From NCBI GenBank assembly GCA_017525805.1, contig JAFXSH010000089.1, forward strand, positions 1 through 29,813: a DNA stretch of 29,813 nucleotides, given 5' to 3'. Under the pieces are notes generated by a model. The model did no database searches. It was not told where the DNA came from and worked only from the letters and a program-made list of their open reading frames with translations. Below, one piece after another: positions 8,501-15,242 of this stretch. Source of the DNA: Clostridia bacterium (lineage in GTDB: Bacteria > Bacillota_A > Clostridia > Christensenellales > Aristaeellaceae). Positions within the stretch are counted from its first letter, which is position 1, and the number at the start of each line of letters is the position of its first letter. Both the position numbers and the translations under genes were made by a program.

Positions 8501-9476
8501 GATCTCCTCTTCAGATGAAATTGTGGATCGAACGTTTACGCGGAGCATTCATTATGACTGCCAGATCTTTGTCAGCGAGAAAGCGGCGGATGATTTACAG
8601 CGCGCCATCGCGGCGCTTCCCTATATTTCCGATGTGGAGCGCATGGACTATTACACCGCGTCATTTTCCCTGAACGGGTATACGGAAAGCAGCGACGTGG
8701 CGGCGGTTCAGGAGAATACGCGCCTTGTGTCCGTTGAGGATCAAAAAAAGAACGCCCTTCCCATCACAGGGGACGGCGTGGTGCTGGAAAAGCATTTGGC
8801 GGAAAGGTTGGGAGCATCCATCGGCGATACGGTGGAGGTAAACGGCGCGCCGCTCCGTGTCAGCGCGGTTTCCGAGCAATGCACCACCCGTTTCCAGTAT
8901 ATCTCCGCTACGCGGGCGAGCGCGCTGGGCGATTGTACCCTGCGGTCCCTGGTCTGCCATATTTCCGTTGATCATGAATCCGAATTCATGCGATTTCTTG
9001 TGGAGCAGGACGGTTATCTGTACGCGGTGTTTACCCATTCGGCCTATTCCGCTTGTTTATACCTGTTGGATGGGGCCGACCTGGCCTGTTGGATGCTGAT
9101 CGGCATCGCCATGCTGATCGGCCTGGTGATCGTGGTGAATACCTCCCAAACCAATCTGCTGGAACAAAAAAGAGAGCTGTGCGTGCTGCGCACCTTGGGC
9201 TTTCAGCACAGCGAGCTTTCCCTGCATTGGTTCGCTCAATCCCTGCTGCATTTCCTATGCTCCTGCGCGTTAGGGTTCCCGGTGGGCGTTGCCGTGGCAA
9301 AACGCGCGATGCTGAATATGGAAATGACAAATCGCTCCTATCCCTTCGTCAACAGCCCCTGGGACTATGCCATAACCGCCGGCCTGGTGTTCGCCTATAT
9401 CGTTTTCAGCCATATTATTTCCATGCGTTCCCTCAGGCGGTGGGACATTGTGGAATGTGTGAAGGATAAAGAATGA
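5511..9476 (+). CDS. Giant FtsX/MacB-type ABC permease with a long extracytoplasmic coiled coil
   Basis: It has 1321 residues. An N-terminal membrane helix (about 15-40) leads into a MacB-like periplasmic-core segment (about 45-195). Residues about 200-755 are a charged coiled coil: first Glu/Lys/Ala-rich heptads (ELDEKRAELEETKK type, 200-395), then from about 545 to 715 a repeat of the form QI-x-DG-L-x-QI-x-EG, like the repeats of YhgE/Pip-type proteins. Then come a three-helix FtsX domain (about 809-930, ending in GIQPSEAM), a helix near 977-1000, a second soluble domain (about 1005-1180) and a second three-helix FtsX block (about 1192-1312). The ten-helix duplicated plan is that of ABC permeases that do mechanical work rather than ordinary transport. 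No ABC ATPase is encoded in the window. The ATG at 5511 has only a weak AAGAGA site, so translation may depend on coupling. Confidence 0.88.
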   Translation: MREFLFHAICKKYWKLLLSMLLVSAFGCATLTGLAGGYLSLKEALDLYVQEGGYPDAFVTTDVTERRRMDALKAVPGVTEVDARIIGDLVLVNWDGRYLSIRAMSFDADEFQQFYFWERADQGAYDPIYLEYNFAKNAGIKAGDTVRIKAGDELREYRVMGVISRPETLVMEPSDDVSISSDDFGYVYAPCSLLEKEVNTDHRDALAEWEEKSGELAEAEASARQEYENALAELESAEAELNEKKAEFEEKRRELDEQQAELDRSKEELDQARQELNEKTAEAESSQQELNEKKAEAEAKQAELEQAQRELDEKRAELEETKKTLSEQRDALKQQREEAEAQLKSLQSTKEELLAGQDALDSARAEALEKRWELNATRADLVEKRAEVEQQLALLRLAQGYLSRLDQAAAEIDEEIGLYQQTQAAIEELDRLLTDMEAMERRLKEARFALAAVDAALDAAEEAYLDSAGLIAQRQEIVNDFAAMGISEAMLGSTLEQLQAEILEMKDRRAALQDQLSALQNTDHLQTEADALRNQLSALLDSVADQESVSETMLNSAIEQANDGLNQIDSGIAQIDDGLWQIREGLKQADEKEAQIKDGLSQVQEGEALLNDALEQMDEGLTQMDEGLEQIADGYREMDDYQAQIDTGSSELAEGFAQIADYQAQLDEGFEQIRAGEEEMDAALSQIEDGQAQIADAIADAERQIADGENQIKDTRTEVENGWIEALAEFSDLENELNKAYEELSEWEGYQVFCNQFLLRFSPGASPDTVLEDVKEALSEAGVEVKSVVLYDASPVKRRIDSNLIPIETMAEFIPMFFFAITMIVVYLFMSLMIRQCRREIGILRALGFTRFRVISLFCGAGFLVSLGAIALGLALSLAIRGYFCYYFFDVLFPLPVRVLVFSWSKFLLSALFTVAAVEAATVISASSISGIQPSEAMTRVKPSAVKTPQFVRWALRGASPFLKFSVISLLRNRLRFLFSAFCLAGSVMLIFSSRSLISSSDEIVDRTFTRSIHYDCQIFVSEKAADDLQRAIAALPYISDVERMDYYTASFSLNGYTESSDVAAVQENTRLVSVEDQKKNALPITGDGVVLEKHLAERLGASIGDTVEVNGAPLRVSAVSEQCTTRFQYISATRASALGDCTLRSLVCHISVDHESEFMRFLVEQDGYLYAVFTHSAYSACLYLLDGADLACWMLIGIAMLIGLVIVVNTSQTNLLEQKRELCVLRTLGFQHSELSLHWFAQSLLHFLCSCALGFPVGVAVAKRAMLNMEMTNRSYPFVNSPWDYAITAGLVFAYIVFSHIISMRSLRRWDIVECVKDKE

Positions 9477-9520
9477 GCGTTCTATCAGCGATTCCTTTTG
9501 TTAATTTGTGAAAGGTTCCA

Positions 9521-10207
9521 TTACTCTTTCCAATAGTCTCTGTAGAGGATGATTTCCGCCAGCAGGCCCAGCGGCATCGCCGCGAAGACATCCACCGCGG
9601 AATGCTGTTTGATGAACATGGTGGACAGGCAAACCAAAATAACGAGCGCGACGATCAGGAGTTTCCACAGGAGCCCCGCTTCCTTTTCCTTGCACCATAC
9701 CGAGGCAATGCCTAAGGAATACCCTACATGCAGGGAGGGGAGGATGCCGCTGGGCGTATCGAAAGCGTAAATGATCGAAATCACCCAGGTAAACACGTTT
9801 TCCCTCGGAAAAGTTTCGGGCCGGAGCTCCTGACGGCTGGGATACAGGATGTAAACGACCATGGCCACCGCCTGGGTGATCATAATGAAAATGGAAAGCT
9901 TTTTGAAGCTGTCAATATTGTACAGCAGGAAGTACAAAAGCGATCCGGCCACCAGCAGATACCAGAGCACATAGGGGATCACGAACGCCTCGGTGAAGGG
10001 AATCAGGTCGTCCAGCCCGCAGCGGATCACATGGCAGTTTTCCAATGGAATCAGGTTTTCGGTGATAAAATAGAGCGCGAAATAAACCACCCAGCCCAGC
10101 AGCAGCTTCAGGTGACTGTAAGCGAGGTCGTTGATTTTGTTCAGGCGAAAAGCACGGTAATCGACAGTGGGTTTTCTCACGGTTTTTTTACCGTCCTTTC
10201 TGTTCAT
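9521..10207 (-). CDS. PAP2-superfamily membrane phosphatase (Aur1/PAP2_3-like)
   Basis: Membrane phosphatase or phosphotransferase, likely acting on a lipid phosphate. It has 228 residues and about six helices. The motifs are YPSRQELRP (122-130), the LPSLHVGYS block with His160, and KQHSAVD with His202 and Asp206. The PSLHVG/HxxxD pattern fits the inositol-phosphoceramide-synthase-like branch of the superfamily rather than the classical KxxxxxxRP/PSGH/SRxxxxxHxxxD form. The start overlaps the end of the upstream acyltransferase gene by 20 bases, so the two are coupled and probably act on the same lipid. The gene ends 44 bases from the convergent permease gene, with no clear terminator between. 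Confidence 0.85.
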   Translation of the reverse strand: MNRKDGKKTVRKPTVDYRAFRLNKINDLAYSHLKLLLGWVVYFALYFITENLIPLENCHVIRCGLDDLIPFTEAFVIPYVLWYLLVAGSLLYFLLYNIDSFKKLSIFIMITQAVAMVVYILYPSRQELRPETFPRENVFTWVISIIYAFDTPSGILPSLHVGYSLGIASVWCKEKEAGLLWKLLIVALVILVCLSTMFIKQHSAVDVFAAMPLGLLAEIILYRDYWKE

Positions 10208-10952
10208 CGCCTTGGCTGGAAGGATAATCCTTCCGGGGGATCACCGCGTAAGGAACCACCGTATGCGGGGGCAGGCTTCGCCCCAAGCGTGTTACGGCGT
10301 CCATCAGTTCTTCTTTGATGCGCAGGCGCTCCTGCTCCGGAGGCTCACCGGCGCGGTAACGGATGGGCTGGCCCAGCACCATTTTTTTCAGCTTTGGCGC
10401 GGTGTACATAGGCACGAAGCACATCTCTTTTTGAGTAATCCGGTAATACATTTGCGCCAGGTCGATGAATCGGTCCTGAAAATCGTACACGATATTGTTA
10501 TGCGGCACGGTATGCTCTGGAAAGATGACAATTTTTTCGCCCTTCCGCAGCAGCCGCAGCGTCTGCCGGAAGGTGATCATGACCCGAGCGTCGTGATAAA
10601 CGGGGATGGTATTGGCATTGTTGAAAACGAGCACGCACAGGGGCGCAACCAGATAGGAAAAAAGCCGGTAATACCAATGGGTATACCAAGGCTTCATGGA
10701 CCAGAAATCCTGGTAAGCGTAGGCGGGCACTTCTTTCAGCTCCATCATCTGCGCGGCGCACCAGATATGGTGATTGTCTTTTATATACAGCTCGGCGGCG
10801 ATGGGCCCGTACATATGGGCATGGTTGCCAACGATCACGGCTCCGCCTTCCGGCAGGTTTTCCAATCCATCCACCCGCATTTTGGGAGATAATTTCCATA
10901 TGAGCCATTTGATCGCCTTGTAGGATACCGGTACTCTTTTTGCTTCCGCCAT
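10188..10952 (-). CDS. PlsC-like lysophospholipid acyltransferase
   Basis: Predicted 1-acylglycerol-3-phosphate-type acyltransferase of 254 residues. Block I reads VGNHAHMYGP: His44 is present, but the usual Asp of the HxxxxD pair is Gly49. Block III reads FPEHT (144-148) instead of FPEGT. From memory, a clostridial subgroup shares an NH-x4-GP form, so this is probably a subfamily trait rather than decay, but the substrate is less certain than for canonical PlsC. The start follows GGAGG with seven bases between. It is the first gene of a two-gene operon with the PAP2 protein and has its own sigma-A promoter. Confidence 0.85.
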   Translation of the reverse strand: MAEAKRVPVSYKAIKWLIWKLSPKMRVDGLENLPEGGAVIVGNHAHMYGPIAAELYIKDNHHIWCAAQMMELKEVPAYAYQDFWSMKPWYTHWYYRLFSYLVAPLCVLVFNNANTIPVYHDARVMITFRQTLRLLRKGEKIVIFPEHTVPHNNIVYDFQDRFIDLAQMYYRITQKEMCFVPMYTAPKLKKMVLGQPIRYRAGEPPEQERLRIKEELMDAVTRLGRSLPPHTVVPYAVIPRKDYPSSQGDEQKGR

Positions 10953-10977
10953 ATTTGTACCTCCAATGAGCTATAAA

Positions 10978-11006
10978 ATTATATTACAAAAACGGCGAAA
11001 ATGCAA
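10978..11006 (-). promoter_or_regulatory. Sigma-A promoter of the plsC-like/PAP2 operon
   Basis: On the minus strand TTGCAT (11006-11001), a 17-base spacer and a perfect TATAAT (10983-10978), 25 bases before the start codon. Confidence 0.85.
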
Positions 11007-11070
11007 TTGCCCAAAGCGCATAAGAAGAAAAGCTTTATGATAAAGCGAAAGCGTTTGTTCCACGTTTTTG

Positions 11071-11102
11071 TGCGATAAAAAGCGGCTTGACGGGGCAAAC
11101 TG
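11071..11102 (+). promoter_or_regulatory. Putative forespore promoter of spoVAD, twin of the spoVAA promoter
   Basis: TGCGATA (11071-11077), an 18-base spacer and CAAACTG (11096-11102). The elements, their spacing and the flanking bases resemble 674-705 closely. The resemblance continues downstream to a GAGGCGAT site at 11114-11121, which corresponds to the spoVAA ribosome site GAGGTGAT. Confidence 0.45.
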
Positions 11103-11176
11103 TGAAAACAGGATGAGGCGATGCGATCGCTGGAATCGTATCGCTTCATTCGCCGATGCATAAAGGAGGGTTCGCA

Positions 11177-12202
11177 ATGCCGCTTCATCGCGCGGGCGAC
11201 CACACGATCGTGTTTCCCCACCGTCCCCGCATCTTAGAAAGCGCTTCTGTGGCAGGCCCCAAGGAAGGCAGGGGACCGCAGGGCGGTTTCTTCGATCTGG
11301 TACTGGAAGACGCGCTCTTCGGCCAGCAAAGCTATGAACAGGCCGAACACGCCATGTTTCAGGCAGCCTGCGAACGGTGCCTGAAAAAAGCGGGCATGCC
11401 TCGCGAGCGGGTGCAGGCCCTGCTGGGCGGCGATTTGCTGAACCAGATCATGGCCGCGTCCTTAGCCGCCAGGGAACTGTCCATCCCCTTCTTGGGGCTG
11501 TACGGTGCCTGCTCCACCATGGCGGAGTCCCTGATCCTCGGCAGCATGCTGGTGGACGGCGGATATGCTTCTCCGGTACTCTGCGCGGCGGGCAGCCACT
11601 ACTGCACCGCTGAAAGACAATACCGTTTTCCCTTGGAATACGGCAATCAGCGCACCCCTGCCGCCCAATGGACAGTGACGGGCGCGGGCGCGTGCCTCCT
11701 GACGGAGGAAGGATCTGCTTTGGCCCATGTGACCCACGCCACCATCGGTCAAGTGGTGGATTTGGGTATCCGGGACGCCAATAATATGGGGGCTGCCATG
11801 GCCCCCGCGGCGGCGGACACCTTGACGCGCCATTTTCTGGATACGGGGCGAACGCCCGGGGATTATGACCGGGTGATCACCGGGGACCTGGGCCAGGTAG
11901 GCGCGGACATCCTGCATGAACTCATGGCGGAACGGGGCTATCCCATCCCGGAAGGCCGGTATATGGACTGCGGACTAAGCATTTTCCACAGGGAAGACGA
12001 CGTGCACGCCGGGGGCAGCGGGTGCGGCTGTTCCGCCACCGTTTTGAGCGCGGCCATTCTGCCCAAACTGAAAAGCGGCGCATGGCGGCGGGTACTTTTC
12101 ATGGCAACCGGCGCGCTGCTCAGCCCCACCACCAGCCAGCAGGGCGAGACCATTCCCGGCGTGGCCCACGCGGTGGCGCTGGAAGGAGGAGAAGAAGAAT
12201 GA
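11177..12202 (+). CDS. spoVAD: Stage V sporulation protein AD
   Basis: Soluble thiolase-fold subunit of the SpoVA complex; in Bacillus it binds dipicolinic acid directly. It has 341 residues, matching the family (about 338). Recognisable blocks are EQAEHAMFQAACERCL near the N-terminus, the pseudo-active-site segment GLYGACSTMAESL, ERQYRFPLEYGNQR and TGDLGQVGADI. The start at 11177 is taken because AAAGGAGGG (11162-11170) lies six bases before it; an in-frame ATG at 11156 precedes that site. Its stop overlaps the spoVAE start (ATGA). It lies about 8.9 kb from spoVAC, which it normally follows. Confidence 0.96.
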   Translation: MPLHRAGDHTIVFPHRPRILESASVAGPKEGRGPQGGFFDLVLEDALFGQQSYEQAEHAMFQAACERCLKKAGMPRERVQALLGGDLLNQIMAASLAARELSIPFLGLYGACSTMAESLILGSMLVDGGYASPVLCAAGSHYCTAERQYRFPLEYGNQRTPAAQWTVTGAGACLLTEEGSALAHVTHATIGQVVDLGIRDANNMGAAMAPAAADTLTRHFLDTGRTPGDYDRVITGDLGQVGADILHELMAERGYPIPEGRYMDCGLSIFHREDDVHAGGSGCGCSATVLSAAILPKLKSGAWRRVLFMATGALLSPTTSQQGETIPGVAHAVALEGGEEE

Positions 12203-12561
12203 TGCTGTATATAAAGGTGTTTGCCGTGGGTGGGCTGCTGTGCGTCCTCGGCGAAATATTGATTTTAAAAACCAAGCTGACCCCCGCCCGCATCTTAGTG
12301 CTGTATGTCACCGCCGGCGTGGTGCTCAGCGCTTTGGGGCTGTACGCGCCCCTGGCCCGCTTCGCTTCCGCCGGAGCCACCGTGCCATTGACGGGCTTTG
12401 GGCATCTGCTGGCACAGGGTGCCATTGCCGCCGTGCAGGAAACGGGGCTGCTGGGGGCGTTTACCGGGGGCGTCACCGCCGCCGCGGGGGGGATCGCCGC
12501 CGCTGTTTTCTTTGGCTTTCTGGCGGCGGTGTGCTTTAAGCCCAAACCAAAGGATTACTGA
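12199..12561 (+). CDS. spoVAE: Stage V sporulation protein AE (AEB type)
   Basis: Small membrane subunit of the SpoVA channel, 120 residues, with four hydrophobic segments and the conserved block ASAGATVPLTGFGHLLAQGA, which is shared in form with SpoVAC. Two adjacent ATG codons (12199 and 12202) could start it; the first overlaps the spoVAD stop. GGAGGAG lies about nine bases upstream. The 3' end overlaps the convergent ECF gene by seven bases. No spoVAEA, spoVAF or gpr follows. Confidence 0.93.
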   Translation: MMLYIKVFAVGGLLCVLGEILILKTKLTPARILVLYVTAGVVLSALGLYAPLARFASAGATVPLTGFGHLLAQGAIAAVQETGLLGAFTGGVTAAAGGIAAAVFFGFLAAVCFKPKPKDY

Positions 12562-13109
12562 TCGTTCAAGGATAAACCGGCTCGCTCCATCGCCATCACC
12601 ACAATGGGGATCAGCGCAAGATGCAGGATGATGCCGGGAATCGCGTTAGTGACCGCCCCGGCCAGAAACAAGGTGGGGGTGAACTCACTGTGGATCAGGC
12701 CGGACAGGATCATCTGCGCGCCTCCCCACACCAAGCGGCCCGCCACCATGGCGATGACGAGCACGATATAAACTTTGCCTTTCATGCGGGGCAGAATATA
12801 ATACAGCCAGCCCGAAACCGCGCCGTAAGCGGCCAATTCAAAGGCCATGGCCACGGCGGAGGGAAACAGGGCGGGCATGCCGAACAGCACGGACCGCAGC
12901 AGCGGCGCGATAAAGCCCACCGCCAAGCCCCAGGGCCAGCCGCAAAGAAAGCCGCACAGCAGCACGGGAATGTGCATGGGGCACAACATTTTCCCGATTT
13001 CGGGAATCTGGCCCGTAATGAAGGGCAGCACCAGGGCAATGCCCAAATACAAGGCGGCATAGGTCATTTTTCGGATTTGACGGGACGAAAGTCCCTTTTT
13101 TGTTTTCAT
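12555..13109 (-). CDS. ECF transporter S component, ligand unknown
   Basis: Substrate-binding membrane subunit of an energy-coupling-factor vitamin transporter; it would use a shared EcfA-A'-T module encoded elsewhere. It has 184 residues and about six helices. The first helix contains YAALYLGIALVLPFITG, followed by CPMHIPVLLCGFLCG and APLLRSVLFGMPALFP, features typical of S components. The start at 13109 follows GGGAAGGA with a normal gap; an in-frame start at 13133 has none. It is the last gene of the 18171-12555 operon, next to a lipoprotein with a BtuF-like lobe, which hints at a corrinoid ligand but does not prove it. Confidence 0.8.
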   Translation of the reverse strand: MKTKKGLSSRQIRKMTYAALYLGIALVLPFITGQIPEIGKMLCPMHIPVLLCGFLCGWPWGLAVGFIAPLLRSVLFGMPALFPSAVAMAFELAAYGAVSGWLYYILPRMKGKVYIVLVIAMVAGRLVWGGAQMILSGLIHSEFTPTLFLAGAVTNAIPGIILHLALIPIVVMAMERAGLSLNDQ

Positions 13110-13133
13110 GACGTTTTTCCTTCCCGCCGGCAA

Positions 13134-14096
13134 TCAAAGCCCGCCAAGGCTCAAATAATACAGTCCTTCCCCCGCCGTGCCCGCCGCTTCCTCCGTCAGC
13201 GCTTTCAATGCCTGGGCAACGTCCACATCGGCGTAAACCTCGGGATTGGCCATTTTGGCGATCAGCAGCTCGGCGGCAAGGCGCAGGTGAGGCGCTTCCA
13301 GCATATCCTGGGAGACGAGCAGCACCCTCTTGTTTTTTAGCGCGTCTGTTTCAGCCCAGCCGGGCCGGGAAATCAGCGCTTGCAGCTCCGCCTCTGCCGG
13401 AGCCCCGTTCAGCACATTACCGCCCAGCACGCTTCTCGGCACGATCTTCACAATGATTTCCGGATTCTTCCTGCACACCCAGCCGTCGTCCACCCGCAGG
13501 TTTTCCGGAAGAAGCCGGGCGGACACATCATAGGCCCCCGCGTCCAAGATCAATTGATGTTCGTCAGAGGTTTTGTATACCGTCACATGATCTTCCGCTG
13601 TTTCCCAGTATAGGTTCAGCTTTTTGCAGACGTACAGGGATTCGGAGCGTTCCCGGAGCAGCACTGTATAATACCAAAAAAGGCTGTCCGCCGTTTCGGC
13701 GTCCTCCGCCGTACCCATGCGGTCTGATTCCGGGGCGGCCACGGCCTGCCGGGCGGTTTCCCCGGCGTCAGCGTTCAATTTGGACGCGGGATGCCCGGTG
13801 CCGCCATAAGCGAAAGCGCCGTCTTCTTCGCCCGGGCCGTGCAGCAAGCGCTCCAATCCTGCCACAATTTCCACTGCGGCGTTTTCATCAAATTCCTTTT
13901 GAGCGGCTTCGGGATTTTCTCGGGTGTGTTCCCGATCCTCTCCCTCGTCCCCCTCCGCATAATTGGCACCGGCTTCCTCTCCGGCGGCTTGTTTTCTGTC
14001 CACGCCAGCAGCCGCCGAAACAGTGATCCGCGTCCGGCAGCCGGTCAAAAACAATAAACACAGCAAAAGCGGCAGAAGCCGACGGTATTTCTTCAT
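13134..14096 (-). CDS. Lipoprotein with only the C-terminal lobe of a BtuF-like binding protein
   Basis: It has 320 residues. A basic start and hydrophobic core end in the lipobox LTGC (Cys20), so it should be lipid-anchored outside the membrane. Residues about 25-130 are low-complexity and acidic, probably a flexible linker. From about 175 the sequence resembles the second lobe of Peripla_BP_2 (iron-siderophore/cobalamin) binding proteins: LILDAGAYDVSARLLPENL, VCRKNPEIIVKIV, RPGWAETDALKNKRVLLVS and the final LRLAAELLIAKM. The first lobe is missing, so classical two-lobe ligand capture is unlikely. The start at 14096 gives an ATGA overlap with the upstream gene and the cleanest signal peptide; 14108 is an alternative. 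Confidence 0.65.
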   Translation of the reverse strand: MKKYRRLLPLLLCLLFLTGCRTRITVSAAAGVDRKQAAGEEAGANYAEGDEGEDREHTRENPEAAQKEFDENAAVEIVAGLERLLHGPGEEDGAFAYGGTGHPASKLNADAGETARQAVAAPESDRMGTAEDAETADSLFWYYTVLLRERSESLYVCKKLNLYWETAEDHVTVYKTSDEHQLILDAGAYDVSARLLPENLRVDDGWVCRKNPEIIVKIVPRSVLGGNVLNGAPAEAELQALISRPGWAETDALKNKRVLLVSQDMLEAPHLRLAAELLIAKMANPEVYADVDVAQALKALTEEAAGTAGEGLYYLSLGGL

Positions 14097-15232
14097 TCGT
14101 GCAGGCATTTTATATACCTCAGCCGCAGCTTTTCTTTCCAGTCCGCTTCGTCATAGAAAATCCTTTCCGTCTCGTCGAAAAACAGCCGCACCTGCTCCCG
14201 CTGCTCCTCCGACATGGGATGATCGCTGTAGGCGGCTTCCTCAAACAGGCAAGCGCAGGCGATGAACTGCTTTGTGTATTCTTCAGGCAGCCGGTCATGC
14301 CAGCCTTCCGGCCATTGACGGTAAGGCAGGTTTCCCCCGCCGCGTCCTCCGTTTTCCAGGTACGCGGCCGCGCATCGGAACATGGCGCGGAGGGCCTCCC
14401 CCGGATTCTCCGCCTGAAACAATCGCCGTGCCTCCAGGGCCTTTTTCCTGCGCGCGTTTCCATACAGAAACGGCAGGAAGGGCAGAACCACCACCGCCAG
14501 GGACAGCAGCAACAGCAGCGCGATTTTCAGATAATCGATCCACCGGGGCCGGGAAATCCGCTGTTCCTCCACGGTGAGCAGGCGGTAGACCCGGTTCTGC
14601 GGCGCTGTTTCCTCCCCCGTCAGCAGGGAACGGCTGTTCATGTGGCGGGTTTCCATTGCGGAATCCGGATTTTCCCCCGTAACGCTCTGCTCCTGCCAGG
14701 TGACCAGTGCCAAACGATCCCTTATCGCTTCCGACGCGCTTTCCGTGGCCGCGTCCACGCCGGGCCAAATCACCGCTGTCAACAAAGCGATCAGCAGCGC
14801 GGCGGCGGCAAAAAGCAGGGCGCTTTTTTTCGGTGCGGAAAACAGTACGACCCCCAGTCCCAGCGTCAAAAACAGGACAGTATTACCCCACGCGGGCAGG
14901 GATAGGCCGAAATACGCCTGAAAAAGCGCCGCCGCGATGGCAGCCATCAACAACAGCGCCCGGCTACGAAGGGCGATTGTTATGCCGGTATACCCAGCCG
15001 AAAACGCTGCCATGCACAGCCACGCCAGGGCCGTGGATTGTTTTTCCGGTATTTGAAAATAATCATAAGCGTAAGCGTTCACCTTTTCGCTGGCGGAAAA
15101 CACCTGGTTGCATAAAGCCATGCCGGAAAGACGCGCCGAGGGCAGGAAAAAAAGCAAAAAAAGTGACGCGGCCATCAAAGCGGCGCAGCAAAAGCAGGCC
15201 GCTTTCCGATTGACCGTGATCTTTCTTTTCAT
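14093..15232 (-). CDS. Membrane protein of the MoxR/DUF58 operon, DUF4129-like C-terminus
   Basis: It has 379 residues. About six hydrophobic segments fall in residues 12-165, then an extracytoplasmic stretch, a further helix near 235-260 (LKIALLLLLSLAVVVLPFL) and a cytoplasmic C-terminal domain of about 110 residues with EARRLFQAENPGEALRAMFRC, a pattern of DUF4129-type domains found beside MoxR, DUF58 and transglutaminase-like proteins. No transglutaminase Cys-His-Asp triad was seen. The ATG at 15232 follows GAGGAAAA. The stop overlaps the next gene (ATGA). The role is unknown; the context suggests a membrane component handled by the MoxR ATPase. Confidence 0.6.
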   Translation of the reverse strand: MKRKITVNRKAACFCCAALMAASLFLLFFLPSARLSGMALCNQVFSASEKVNAYAYDYFQIPEKQSTALAWLCMAAFSAGYTGITIALRSRALLLMAAIAAALFQAYFGLSLPAWGNTVLFLTLGLGVVLFSAPKKSALLFAAAALLIALLTAVIWPGVDAATESASEAIRDRLALVTWQEQSVTGENPDSAMETRHMNSRSLLTGEETAPQNRVYRLLTVEEQRISRPRWIDYLKIALLLLLSLAVVVLPFLPFLYGNARRKKALEARRLFQAENPGEALRAMFRCAAAYLENGGRGGGNLPYRQWPEGWHDRLPEEYTKQFIACACLFEEAAYSDHPMSEEQREQVRLFFDETERIFYDEADWKEKLRLRYIKCLHE

Positions 15233-15242
15233 GTTTTTTTCC

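Noticed and set aside
10167..10892. 241-codon frame antisense to the PlsC-like gene
   Set aside because: The minus-strand gene has a consensus promoter, a GGAGG site and family motifs; the plus frame has none of these.
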